From Laccaria trichodermophora (Eukaryota > Basidiomycota > Agaricomycetes > Agaricales > Hydnangiaceae), in assembly GCA_018417955.1 (NCBI GenBank), contig JACTVC010000002.1, positions 4,402,001 through 4,466,000 on the forward strand: 64,000 bases of DNA, read 5' to 3'. The position numbers and the translations under genes were made by a program. Of this stretch, positions 22,261 through 34,522 are shown in pieces; within the stretch, counting starts at the first letter, position 1, and every line of letters starts with the position of its first letter. Below the pieces are notes generated by a model, which saw only the letters and a program-made list of their open reading frames with translations, was not told the DNA's origin and ran no database searches.

Positions 22261-23082
22261 AAAAACAGTTTTAATAGACTTGAGCAAAAACTTGTTCCTG
22301 GCGCCAATTAAAACACCGAGATGAACGGCACTAGTAGCGCAATATGGCATAATAGAAAACCCCCCCTCGACCTTGCCCAACGCGGTAGATAAGATGCATA
22401 CAGCCACACATCAGTTGTACGTACATCTGTCGGCGATGATAGAGATATAACTGTGAGAACTGACTAGCGAATGGTGGTAGACCGCTGACCAGATATTTCT
22501 ATGTACGCAGCAAAGTTATAGTGTGGAGCATGTGAGGGCATGACGGAGGAATGGCCCGTGGGGTCGGAAAACGCCGTGGAATCATTTGGTAAAGATGTAT
22601 TGTGAAAGTGGCCGTTGGAAAGGACGAACGTGCGCTATGGCCCTATGAAAGCGTGGTAGCGGGGTCTTTGAACGCTTGAACACGCGGGTGGGAGTAAGCG
22701 AAGAAGCAAAAGCACGTTCGATGATAAAACGCGCTGCGTAGTTTGCGGAACGTTCTCGGGGTAATGGCGGGCTCCGAGGGGGAGAATCCTGACGGTGTAG
22801 GACTAGGCGGGTACACGTGAGGAGAAGGCGAGCAAGGACGGCGAAATAGCAGTGATATTCTCGAGGAGCATGGTAGGTAGGATAAAAGAGTTGTAGGAAA
22901 GGGGACTGTGAAACAATAAATAAGGAGAAAAATAAGGGTTACTAATTTTATCTTGTCTACATCTTCCGTGAGTGAGGCCTTCATAAACCTTGAATCAAGC
23001 CCGTTTCCAATCCGTTTCCTCCTCTATACCCGCTTCGACTCTTCCTTCCATCCAGAGTGTGTTACGGGCCTCCTCATCGTCA
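22261..23082. other. Intergenic region upstream of kcs1
   Basis: The composition returns to normal (CpG frequent) from about 22261. Short ORFs at 22643-22984 show no family similarity. This is taken as the kcs1 promoter and 5' leader; the reading frame of kcs1 is open upstream of its first ATG, so a 5' exon could lie here. Confidence 0.5.
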
Positions 23083-26000
23083 ATGGGTTCGTCCCCGCGA
23101 CACTCAAAGCACCATATCTATCATTTTCCACTGTCTCCACCCAGCTCAGGCCCAGCCACTGCAGATTCTTCGCCCCGTCTTTCTACCCTCGCCACCCAGG
23201 ATTCCCCAGTCGTCGACAAATCATTCGCTCCTACTGTTTCCTTTCGCCATTCTCATTCATTGACTCCCGTTAGATCCGCTCACCACTTCTCCGACAGCAA
23301 TGCCATAGACTCAGACGGTTATAATACCGAACGCTCTCGCTCGCATCACAATACAAGGAAGCGACCTCGAAGAACTATGACACCGTCAAAGTCCAACCCC
23401 TCTCTCGCTCATTCACCCCCAAAAAGTTCTCGGTCGCTATCACAAACTTCAGACATCTCCAACACTTCGTCCTCGTCCTCCTCTTCATCCCCCACTAGTC
23501 GAGAAGAAAGCCCCCTTCACCCCGTGTCTTTGGGAATGGGACGAAAGGTTGCAGCGACATTGCAACTTTTCAAGGAAACGACTGGCTCAGTTGAAGAGCA
23601 GATTTCAGCTGAGTTGTCGTCGAGACCAGAAACTTCATCGGGGAGCCGAAGAGCAGAACCTTTTCGAGACGTTGCGGATGTCGCTGAAGCTCAATTCGAG
23701 TTTGTTAAACGTTCGGAATGGCCGGACCGAGAGACTGCCGCCGTCAGGCGTGACAGGAGCATGACCACATTGGAGCGGGCAAGGACGAGGGAAGGGGTCG
23801 AGCATAGGGAAAAGGAGAGAAAAGCGTCGACGCATGGCACATCTGCGCTTGATTTAGCTCAGTGGAGAAGGGATGTAATTACACTTGGAAGGGGAAGGCG
23901 TCTGGAGCGCGCAGTCGATAATGAAAGCTACCATGAAATCGACTCGAACACCCCCCATCCTGGTTTTCACGAGGTGATACCTCCTTTCATTCGTCCTCGT
24001 CCACATCCCTATCCTCCTTCTCCCTCCCCGTCACGCTCTCCTACGAAACGCATCCCGCCTTCGCCTTACCGTCAACGCGAGCCAGAGTCAAGTTCCCGTC
24101 TGTCGGCCTACACTCAACCGTCCCCACCAATTCCACTAACCATACAGACTGTCCCACCACTTTCCAGATCGCCGACGCGTGTACGTCCCTTCCATCATCG
24201 AGATAAACGACGCTCTGTTCCAATATCTCCCTCAATATCTCCTTGGTCAACAGATGATGACTCTACATGGGAGACCGCTTCGGTGGCGTCTGCATCGGCC
24301 AACTCATCCTACCTTCTCGATCCTTATGACTCCCAAGATGATGAGGATCCTTTACCTCTACTCCACAAGTCTCATGATGATTTCCAAGGTTTCCAGGACG
24401 CGTTCACCCTGTCAGCTGATGATGACGAGGCTCGCACCTCACACTCAGATCAATTAAAGGGGGCCCTTTCGGCAACTGGGTTAACTATGTCTGAAGAACA
24501 TCTTCCTCATATTCCTTTACGCCCATTTCGCAATCAGGTGGGTGGACATAGCGCCATCTATAAATTCACCAAACAAGCGGTCTGCAAGGTCAGACACATT
24601 CCCTGATTTGTAAATCCCGGCTAACACCCCCTTAGCCTCTAGTTTCACGAGAAAATCTATTTTACGAGGCTGTCGAGCGCGAAGCCCCTCCTTTGCTTGC
24701 CTTTATTCCCCGTTATCTTGGTGTCATGTTGGTAAGTTACCGACGAGTTCCAAAACCAAGTTCACATACATCCCCGACCTTCTGTCCATCCCTTTCTCAT
24801 GCAATGGATACTATCAAGTCCAACACTCGCACAGCCGTATCCAGGTCACCCGTAAACGGTAAACTGTCGGAGGAACATCAAAATGAAGGGACTGACACGG
24901 ACGAGTCTGAAATGCCAGAAGTGGTTCTTGACCGCAATCGCCACATCGTGCCAGAATGGATGTTGCGTGGCAGTGGCCGAAACCGCTCATTTTCTTACTC
25001 CAATCTTCATGGACCCTCAATTATGGCACAGCGGCACCTTCAACGCGATCAGCTGCACAGAGGAACAGCATCTAGCCCAGACCTTGCATCAACTCCTTAT
25101 TCGAGTCGACGCTCACGGCAAAGCCCTTTGGCAAGCGACCCCTCGTTGACCGTATCCGATATGGATGCCCCGACACCAGTCAACTCCCCCAGCCAAACAA
25201 CTCCTCATTTCGCACCAAGTTTAATAGAGAACACGAGCAAGGGCCACTGTTCTATGGCGGCTTCATTTGACGAAGAAGGTTTTAGCCGTCCTTTCTTCCG
25301 TCCTTTCAATTCAGAGAGACGGTTGCCTGTTTCTCCGCAGTTCGGAGGCACCGGGTCGACGATGGTGAATACCAGGCTAAAGGATCATGTTTTCAATACC
25401 GTTCTCCGAAGGCTGCGGAAGCGTCTAGGTCGCCGTTCTGCAGGATCGATGCCGGCGTTAGACGACGGGAATGTTGCTGATGAAGAGCTTGACGGTTCAG
25501 ACGAGCACAATGAAGCTCACCATCAAACCCAGAAGAGATCCCTTTGCCAAAAAGATCACGTGACCCCTAATCCACGTACTTGTGATACCAAGATCCGTCG
25601 CGTTCACAGTGATTCGACACTTAGGAATCCTGAGAAACACAATTACATTTACTCAAGTCATAATAACCATGACGACGCCAAGGATGTTGGAATTTTTCAG
25701 ATGGATTTCGATGTGGAACCCAATGCAGTCAATGAGCGCATTCCCCCCTCCATTAGGCGGAGAAGCCGTTCACGTTCTGTTGGTTCTTGCCCATCTTCTC
25801 AAGTACCCCTTCAGCCGTCGTTCCCAGAAGTCGCGGTCATACCTAAACCCGGAACCTTCGATGTCCCGTCAAAATCGAGTGAGCTGGAACCTTCGATCAC
25901 CCGTCAAAATCACTTCATCTTGATGGAAGATCTTACGGGGAGGTTGAAACGACCTTGTGTGGTGGACTTGAAAATGGGGACGCGGCAGTATGGGATGGAT

Positions 26001-26954
26001 GCCACACCTGCGAAGAAAAAGAGTCAGCGGAAGAAGTGCGATCGCACGACAAGTAGACCTCTGGGTGTGCGCGTTTGTGGTATGCAAGTGAGTGTTCAAC
26101 ACTTCTTATGACTTTTCTTTGACCGCCTCCGTAAGGTTTGGAATCATGTCACGCAGTCATATACAACTCAAGACAAATACAGTGGTCGAGAAATTCGTCC
26201 GGAAGAGTTTCACTCTGTCCTGGAATCGTTCCTCTTTGACGGTCAACGTTTATTAGCGTACCAAATCCCGATTCTGCTTCAGAAATTGTATGCTTTGGCT
26301 GGCATCATCAACAGGTTGAAAGGGTACAGATTTTACGGTTGCAGCCTTCTTTTGATATACGATGGAGATCGGGAATCGCAGGAGGCATTCCGCTCGTCAG
26401 TGCTTGAGCACCCATCATCGCGCAGCAAGCGTGGAGAATCCCTAGAACGTCGTTCCAAGTCACAACCACAGCCCGAAAAACCTTCGCTGAGGCGTTCTCA
26501 TAGTGAAGACCTTCTTGACGGACCTGTTGCAAAGCGTTCAAATGGCCGCCGGAAACGTGGTGAGATAAACGTCCGTCTCGTTGACTTTGCGCACACGACA
26601 ACCGGAAGGGATTGGCTCCATTATCCGAATTCAGGCGAGCGGAAAAGCTCTGGCGAGGTGCTTACAAACTCTACAGGCTATCAGGCAGACATCGATCCAC
26701 AGACCGGTTTGATCTATGCCCGATTTCCACCCCACTATCCTGAGCACCCGGATCGAGGATTTCTCTTTGGCTTAAAGAATCTGACCTCAGCTTTGGAAGG
26801 CATCTGGAACGAGGAGCGCATTCAGAGGATCAAGGCTGCCAGGGATAATCCATCTGTGGAACATTTTCAATTGCCACCACTTGCTAATGACGGGAAGGAG
26901 ATCTTTGATGAAATTTTCGGAGGGGAAGAGGACTCTGGGATGATATCGACCTAA
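23083..26954 (+). CDS. kcs1: Inositol hexakisphosphate kinase Kcs1
   Basis: Makes the inositol pyrophosphate 5-InsP7 from InsP6 and affects phosphate sensing, vacuoles and stress responses. The large N-terminal half is Ser/Pro-rich and disordered; a conserved block near 24520-24720 reads [15 protein letters not shown], then [29 protein letters not shown], typical of the kinase N-lobe. The catalytic inositol-polyphosphate-kinase motif PxxxDxKxG is PCVVDLKMG (25953-25979), followed by GTRQYG. Later come SLLLIYDGD and [10 protein letters not shown] (the conserved DFAH) and [10 protein letters not shown]. The first in-frame ATG is at 23083; the frame is open for 31 more codons upstream without ATG. 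Introns include one after GVRVCGMQ that joins [18 protein letters not shown]. Confidence 0.94.
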
Positions 26955-27208
26955 GACCTACTGTGTCGGTTTTATTAACTCAGTAATATTCCTGTTATTA
27001 ATCTCCTCTCTTTTCGTTGATCCAACCACTCCATTTTGTACCCTCGCATCATTAGCACATCACTTAGACTTCATATACGTTTGTGATACATAAACTGTAT
27101 GAGGATAATGCACGATCACAAACAACAAACAATTTGATCTTCGAACACAACTTTGACCGAACCCCCACATCCCCCACCTGAATACCGTTCATTGATCGTC
27201 TCAACTAG

Positions 27209-28931
27209 ATGGACCCGGACCTAAAGTGTAATCGCCTGACATGCCGTCGACCATTAAGCAATAAAGCTGTTGTGGTCTGTCTGTCGCTGACAGTTCTAGT
27301 TCCCGACTCAAATGGCTTCTTCAAAGACTACCTGTGAGCTTTTGATGAGACCATAAGAGCGGAGATGGATAATTTATCAAGCTTCAAGGTTCTCATATCT
27401 TCTGCAGTACGTGTTCATTGATTGTCTGACACGCATAAGTGGATAACGACGCTTACAGTTGAGTGCGCGAACGAATTATTCAATGCATCTCGTCTATGCC
27501 CAGGTATGCTGGTGACGAGGCCAGAACTCAAATTCTGTACTCTTTTAAGACGTATCTCAGCATGCGAAACAACGTTGACGGAACCGTGAAGATGTTAAGA
27601 TTTCCTCTCCTCACCATCCTGACTACTTTTGTTGTAGGGACGACGTTGTTGTGAGTTACCTGGCCTCGGCTTCTGTCGTTCCCACTTCAATATGATATCA
27701 GCTTTGCTCGCTCCAACCTACAAATGATTACAAAACAGCAAGTGACTTGCGCATACACTCTACCTTTTTGCTAAACATCAACCCATTTCAGTCCGTTCTA
27801 TCGGGTTTAACACCTTCTACAATCTTGGAAATTTGTAGCAGGTTTTGTTGACTTTTTACATTCCCGTGGGTCACAAACGCCAACGGCCGCCACTCATTAG
27901 GGCGATCTCTTTTTGGCAGTACCAAATTCACCAAGAAAGGCGTGTTATCGTTCTAGTTTTTTGCTGGAGCTGACAACTCTCTTTTAGCTCGTTCCAGCAA
28001 GCTGTCGTCAGGAACGTCAACGACAAGAATGCGCAGCTTCAGAAACAGCTGGAGAATGTGGTCAGAGAGGGTAAGCGATGAAAGCCTGTTCGCGCTTGTC
28101 TAGACTGCCAATCTCAACTACTTGATGAAGCAAATGGAGAGCTCATGATTCTCAATAACAAGAAAGCAGGTAATTGCTCGATTCCCTCAGAAGAAGAGAA
28201 TTGTGGTAAAACTCTGCATTAGAATTGGAACGAGACGTCGAACTAGAACGAAGAAAAGTTCGGGAACTTCAGGACGCATCCAGGGAGCATAACAAGGAAT
28301 ACCTCAAACTCAAGGTCTGATGAAGAGCGTCGTGCCGACCCCTTTGGGATACCGCTGAGGTTTCCATTGCAGGTCCAACACGATAAACTTAAACGGAGGG
28401 CTCTGCTCTCATCCAATACCATTCCAGCCGGAAATGTTGGTAATGAAAATGGTGTACTCGGAAATCCACTCCATATTCACCTGGATGATCCTCTTCTGAA
28501 GTCGAGAGCCTTCCTAGGAACAAACGCAGGGAACAGCGTCGACCTTGAAGCAGTTGTTGGCGGGATGGAGGCCAGTGGCGTTGGTTGATTATTGCTTCCC
28601 CACTTGTTGTAACTAAATTTTCCCGTTCAACAAGATTCAGAGAACGCCTATTGTAGCTCGAACGAGTGGTGGACAATTTCTACCTTCACCACAGCGTAAT
28701 AATGGTTGGGCACAGCAACAAAACGCGGGCCAAGCTCAGGGAAGAATTACATCCCATCGACAACACTTCACGACTGCGGGAACGGACCACTCTTACCGAT
28801 CAGGGGATGTATCAGACCGCTCAGGAAGTGCAAATGAAGTCGAAAATATGCTCATAAGCAACCTACCTCGAAGATCGGGTGTAAGCCATGGCGGCTGGGC
28901 CACTCAACCACGATCAGCTCAAGGTCAGTAG
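27209..28931 (+). CDS. hei10: HEI10-like RING-type E3 ligase (cyclin B1-interacting protein 1 homologue)
   Basis: A meiotic crossover factor, RING E3 ligase with coiled coil. The start ATG gives MDPDLKCNRLTCRRPLSNKAVV (27209-27274). Frame-checked exons then read TT (27327-27333, 7 nt), CSHIFC (27389-27406), IECANELFNASRLCP (27459-27503), ACETTLTE (27561-27585), PDDVV (27638-27650), LCSLQPTNDYKT (27702-27737), SVLSGLTPSTILEICSR (27792-27841) and AISFWQYQIHQE (27901-27939), followed by SSFQQAVVRNVNDKNAQLQKQLE. The RING cysteines (CxxxxC, C, C, CxxC) are intact. Next come the coiled coil LERDVELERRKVRELQDASREHNKEY, LKRRALL and the tail IQRTPIVARTSGG. Two introns are GC-AG (27738-27791, 27940-27987). 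The stop TAG at 28929 is chosen over a splice extension into the next gene's 3' end. Confidence 0.92.
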
Positions 28932-29212
28932 TCCAATTTATAAAGAGTGCACGCTTTGGCAACAGAGACTAAGATTGGCCAGTCTTTCCCGTCCTTTCAA
29001 CTAATAGACGAGGTGGCTTTCGTCCGGCAAGGTAGTCAGGCCAGACTTGACATTGATCACGTATCCGTAAATTACTTCATTAGACAAATACGCTTGTTCC
29101 GTAAAGTATTCGAGGGAAGGCTGATAAAGGGCATACAAGGTAAAGATACCGGGATAGATAGCACAATCATATCGACAATGAAAACATCGCAAACGAAGCC
29201 TCAGATATCACG

Positions 29213-32200
29213 TCAATCAGTCCTAATGGCACCGTTTTTCTCATCTTCGAGGTATTGTCCAATAGCAAGAATGTCCTGACCAGCACGCCGCAAGTACCGA
29301 GCAAGAATGTCACGATTCGCATGAGGTAGAAGATCCGATAGTTTGTTTACTTGGAGAGCAAAATCAGGATCCGCCTGGATGTCAATGACGCTGTCCGACG
29401 GGAGGTTGAATAACGAGGGCCGCCGACCGAGAGCATCATTACGGTCGATGGGCGAAGGTGAATGCGAGGATGTTGTCATAAGAGTGTGAGAGCGTTGCGC
29501 CCGGCTTGGTGGTGCGCGTGGTCCACCAGGGACCGCGGGATTGCTATTGATGTTGATTGGACGCGAGATAGCACTCGGTGTCAATGTAGGTGTTTTTGTC
29601 AGCAAATTTCCAGAACCCGTCGTGGAGGCAGGCGCGGGAGGAGCTAACTTCTCTCGCTTTCCAGATGATATACTACCCTTCCTTCCCAAAGACGCGAAGA
29701 AACCTGCCGTCTTTGATGTTGAATTTGACGGCGCCAAGGAGCGGATGGATGGAGGCGCTGTTCCACTGCTAACAGTGGAATTAGAGCGCGTAGGTGAAGG
29801 GCGTGGTGGATGGACGGCAAGTGATGGGTAAGGAAGGGTTGATGGTAGACGGGGTGTTGCAATATCATCGTATGCACCATGAGACAAATCGGTTGCGGTT
29901 GATGCATCAGGCCGACGAGGAAATGTCATTTCGGATATCATTGACGACCGTGAAGTTTGCCTTGGTTGGGGTGTATATTGTTCTTGAGGGGGAGGACGTG
30001 TTCGACCATTTGGACCTGGAAGTGTCAAGTTGATAAGTACAAGAGAAAGGACATTAGCAAAGATACACACCTCGGTTTTTCATCTCCGTAACCCAGTCCG
30101 ATAAGCCGCAATCATGAATATATAACTCATTAATCTTCGTCGCGTAGATGACGCATCGTTCCATTGGTGTCCTTTGAGAGAAGACTTCATGACAAAATAA
30201 CGCAGCAGGGTCTCTTGACCTGATTTTTGGTCGATGAGGTCGAATAACATGATGTATTGATGGTGAAGGCGTCCTTGACGAGTAGCTTGTACCGCTTGAT
30301 GATCGGTTGTTAGACTTTGATGACAACGACGGGGTCCTTGGAAGGGATGAGAAGCGTTTGAGATTGGTAGTCAAGCTGTTTCTAAGACTCTTCGGGGGTG
30401 GACTTGGTGCCTCAAGTGACATCGAACGTGAAGTTGGAGAGCTGCCATGCCTTGAGTGAGCCAGAGGGGCGCTCGTTTGACCCTCGGGAGATGGAGATAG
30501 TTCTCGTTCAACATCCACCCAACTGTGTCCGCTGTCTGTGGCTGGTGGGGCGGGCACCTCGTCAATGGTGACTGCAGGAATATCATCAACTGCGACAGGG
30601 GGGATGTCGCTGGTCTCCAACTGAGGTGGTTGATTGACAACTTCTTCTTCAACCTTTGCGACATGATCGAGAACAGGGGACGAATGATTGGATGGAGTAG
30701 ATGTTTTGGATTCCTCATCCACAAACGCTGGTGAAAATGCACCTTCTCGCCTATGAATAGATTGGGTCACTGATACGTGCGAGTCTTTACAAGACAAGGA
30801 CTGGGAGGAGCCTCCTCTAACATCCTTGTTTACCTTCAGGGGCTGTGTTTCGGGCAATTTCGACGAAAGGATCGCAGACACTGAAGGAGGTAACTGCAAA
30901 GCTTGCTTGACGATCTCCATGTCACCCCTTGTGCGTGATGGGTTAGGAGAATTGAGCCGTGGAGGTCGAGGAGGGGGTGGGCTCCGGACATCAATACTAA
31001 ACGCCGCACGAGGCGGTGGGGGTAGTGGACCTGCGGTTGCATGTACGCCTAAGAAAAGGTTAGTTTGCGTTGCATCGACTGTGGGTCTGAGGGACTCACC
31101 AGGCTGATAATGAAGGAACGATTCTGGAATAGGCACCGATTGAGAGATATTGACAGTATCAGGCGTATCTGTTCGGCGCGACAAAGCTGGCGAATTCTTG
31201 AGGTGTTGGATCGTAGAGTGTACACTAACAATTACTGGCGCTGCGACTGGTACATGAGTTTCCTTGCCTTCCCCGATCTCAGGCGTGACAATGGGGGAAA
31301 TCATGGGTCGAGGATTCATGGCTTTATAGTATGAACTGACAGGGGAAAGCATATTTGCCTCGTCATCTAACTTCTCAGAGATGACATTGGGTATGGGGGA
31401 TGGTGTTCGTGATTTAGATGGACGTTGAAAGATGGGTGGTTGCAGGGCAAGATTGTTATTGTTCTCCATTTCCTTCTTGTCCCTTCTGTCCTTATTCTCC
31501 ATAAATGACCTTGATTCGGACATGACGGCATTTCGCGCCGTGCCGACAATACCAACATCACGGGGTGAGGTCTTCTTTGGAGGTGCAACTTGAACTTCAG
31601 AGGTAGATCTCTGATGTCCTTTGTCAAAATGGTCGCGTTCGTGGGGCAAGAAGTGTTTGCCGCTGGCAGGTGCGGTAGAGGGTGGTGTTAGCTGAGTATA
31701 TGACCTCGGAGCCGCGTCTGGAGGGGCTACCAGAGCCAGCCCCGACAAATTCGACTTGTACCCGCGTCGGGATCTTATAGAACCGGTCGAACTGTTTCCA
31801 GATGATGAAGCTTTCGATGTTCCTTCATTCAAAGTCTCCACTTGAACAATTGCTACCCTCCGCCTGTCAGCGCCGCCTTGTGAAGGGGTGCTTGATCGAC
31901 GCGTGGCGGACGATGCTTCTGATCTTGCAGCCGTTCCAGAGCGGTCAGTTGTCTCGGAATCGTAAGAGTAATCAGAGGAGGAAGTGGAGGTGGTGGACAT
32001 TTTACGAAGGATGCGCGTAGAAGGTTGTTTTGCAGGACTACTTGGACGGGCATAGTCCTTGCCGTCATTGGCAAGAGGAGACTGATAGTAGGACAGAAGA
32101 TTCTCCTTTCTTTGTGTCGCGCCTCGAGAAAAGTGAGTTAAGATCGTTTCCGTTCATTCAGAACATACCTTGAGTGGGCTTGTGATGACGATGCTTGCCA

Positions 32201-32232
32201 TGGAAGGAAGAAGTAGAGTGGTCGTCGCTCAT
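29213..32232 (-). CDS. Serine/proline-rich protein with CUE-like C-terminal helix domain, function unknown
   Basis: Roughly 960 residues. Exon 1 (ATG 32232) encodes MSDDHSTSSFHGKHRHHKPTQ; the intron joins to GATQRKENLLSYYQSPLANDG. A long disordered region rich in Ser, Pro and Thr follows, with polyproline LPPPPRAAF and RSPPPPRPPR that could bind SH3 or WW domains. Ordered segments are AALFCHEVFSQRTPMERCVIYATKINELYIHDCGLSDWVTEMKNRG (30060-30210) and the C-terminal DFALQVNKLSDLLPHANRDILARYLRRAGQDILAIGQYLEDE, which resembles a ubiquitin-binding CUE domain (L..LP....ILA.YL). The CUE call is by eye. An intron with a GTGTGT donor near 30070 separates the two. It is divergent from med18, 106 bp apart. 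Confidence 0.8.
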
Positions 32233-32338
32233 AGATGTCGTGTCAAGTCGTGTCCAAAGGTAAGTCAAAGCGCCAAGCTACGTATTAGCGCTCCGCGCTG
32301 TCAACCTTTGAGCGTTGACCCTGTTGTCACAGGTTGAC

Positions 32339-33104
32339 ATGTCTTCCCAATACTACGAGGTCGCTCTCTTTGGCGAATTCTTCTCCCAAGACCTCAAAGC
32401 CATTCTCAACCGCATCACCCTCCACAGCGAGTCAGCTCAGGCTATTCACACCCATGAGATCGTCTTTGAACCTCTCGATGCGCAATACCTACGAGATACG
32501 GGCTCAGAGCCCATCCTGCTTCGTGCAAAAAAGGAACTATCGGAACCCAACTCACCATGGTATATCAGTTCGTTTCCCTTGCTACTGTGACCTAAAACCT
32601 GCCCACAGGGAATTGTATTCTTATCTCAAGCCAGAGTCAGCTCGCGTTCATCCAGAAGCAACTGTTAGACCCTGGGCGACTTGTCAAGTAATCGGCGACG
32701 GGCCAAGTTTCGCAGCTGGCCTTGGATACTTGTCAGCGCCCATTCTTGCTCAATCGTGCATCTTGCCTAATCCCTGCTTCAGAAAGAGATCACAGATCTA
32801 CAAACGAGGTTATGCCTTTCGAAGAGGACCATTAATTATCCTCATGTTTCAGCAAGAGCAGGTATAGTCCACAGCGTTACTTTATTCGCAACTTGGGTAT
32901 AGACATGTCCCGACGTCAAAGGTGGATCCCAAAACGCAACTGTCGAATCCTGCCCATGCCGATACTCTCTGGGAGGTGGAGGTAAAGGCGGCTTCGCCCA
33001 TTCAAAATACTCAAGAGAACCCCCTCAGTCATTCCATCGAGGCTGTCCTGGAGGTACAACTTCTTATGAAGGGCTTGCTTGACCTCCGCCGTCAAGATCT
33101 TTAA
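32339..33104 (+). CDS. med18: Mediator complex subunit 18
   Basis: Head-module subunit of the RNA polymerase II Mediator. The ATG at 32339 gives MSSQYYEVALFGEFFSQDLKAILNRI, then HTHEIVFEPLDA, RAKKELSEPNSPWELYSYLKPE and RPWATCQVIGDG. After an intron (GGATACTT|GTCAGC) come RSQIYKRGYAFRRGPLIILMFQQEQ and, after another, VDPKTQLSNPAHADTLWEVEVKAASP with the end EVQLLMKGLLDLRRQDL. The YxxGYxFxRG...L and LLMKGLLDLRR blocks are diagnostic of Med18. Only 30 bp separate its stop from that of convergent bcd1. Confidence 0.9.
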
Positions 33105-33134
33105 ATGACGAGCATACACTGGCGACCAAGATTA

Positions 33135-34446
33135 TTACTCAATGGTCCCGTCATCATCAGAATCTCCCCAGTCAACGTTATCGTCGTTTATCCCTCCTCT
33201 CAATTGCTTGCCGTCTTGTATCTGTCGCACTAGCTCCAATAATGCAGCAGGATCAAGGTCAATATCCACCTCTTCATCTGTCACCCCATCAGCATCAGCA
33301 TAATCTTCGCCCTTCCTTTCAACGGCAGACTCATCATCAACAAATTCTTCGTCACTCCCCACATAATCACCCAAGATTGATAGCACATTCTGGGTGTCAA
33401 TCTCGTCCTCCTCTTCACTGCCGTAACCACCCAGTAACCCATTCATCGCTACTTTGCTGGCTTTCGACGTCAGTTTCCTTCTTTTCAACGGACGCTCCTC
33501 TTTTTGTCGTACGATGGTTCCCTCCGTACTCAACACCGTCCCTTCGAATTCTTCCCAAATTTCTATCGTCGGAAATTCAACGAAGTGGGTTTTGCGAAGG
33601 AGAGAAACGAAGGATTCCAATGGGTTAAATGAGTAGTATGGTCGTGATCCTGGATTTATCGTGGGCGAGTTGATTTGTGCTGGCATCACGCATTGTGGAG
33701 GTACAAATGACTCCGTTTCGCTCGGGTTGGGAAGGACAAGGGATTTCACCCATCCCGGGCATGAATTCTTGGACTTTGCCCGATCTTTTACGTGACCTTG
33801 GATGAGGGACAGCAGTGTCTGATTTATGTTGTTACGGTGTGTGACCAAAACGAATGGGGGCTCTGGTTGTTGGGAAGACGGCGCAAATGGATTGCGGGGT
33901 GGGTTGAATTTAAATTGGACGGTTAAAAGAGCTGTTTTATTTCTGTTGGTAGAATGGGTCAATACATAAATTGACGCGCTCAAGGGCAGGATCGTACTTG
34001 AAATCCCAACTCGATTCATTCATTTTACGTCTTTCCATTCCAACCGGCAGCAGCTCCATGTCAATACCCCGCATGTCCAGCTGCACTTTGAGAACGTCTC
34101 GCTTTGTCGTCGATCCTCCTCCACCACTTCCTCCGCCCCTCCCTCTACCCCTCACGGCCGGTCTTCCATTCCCAAACCTCCCCCTGGCGATCTCTCGCCC
34201 CCAACCCTCGACTTTTCTCCCAACACCCTCAAGAAACGTGTAGTCATCCATCATCGTACCCCACCCATACCGATTCATTGGAACATACGCTGCCTTGTTA
34301 CGTTCTCCAGAGCAACCAGTTGAAGACTTGTGGGACGAAGAGCATGGAAGAGAGCATGTGCGCGTGGTACAGCGGGGACAGGTGTAAATGGCATACTTGG
34401 AATTGCAAACATTGCACAAAGAGCGGTGTTCTGTTGAGGACGCCAT
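33135..34446 (-). CDS. bcd1: Box C/D snoRNP assembly factor Bcd1 (HIT-type zinc finger)
   Basis: Needed for accumulation of box C/D snoRNAs. Two exons (34446-33998 and 33942-33135) give 418 aa; the joint reads WDFK|NKTALLTVQF. The N-terminal HIT zinc finger is CNVCNSKYAIYTCPRCTTRTCSLPC followed by the conserved SSSHK..TGCSGERNK and VPMNRYGWGTMMDDYTFLE. A glycine/arginine stretch RGRGRGGGSGGGG follows. The second half contains the typical PYYSFNPLESFVSLLRKTHFVEFPTIEIWEEFEGT block, a basic RPLKRRKLTSK segment and a very acidic C-terminus. The upstream region separates it from dre2 by 76 bp, both genes on the minus strand. Confidence 0.93.
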
Positions 34447-34522
34447 GGTAAGAATTTGAGAATTGCCTCACGTGATACAAATGTATTCTACAAGTAATAT
34501 GTTTACCTCCAAGCATTATAAT

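Noticed and set aside
19800..22300. Terminal repeats or target duplications of a transposon around the CpG-poor island
   Set aside because: I compared the sequence near both edges by eye and found no convincing matching ends; the element type is therefore left open.
28947..29279. Possible C-terminal extension of HEI10 by splicing at 28922
   Set aside because: The unspliced frame stops naturally at 28931, and the extension would run into the coding end of the opposite gene without resembling HEI10.
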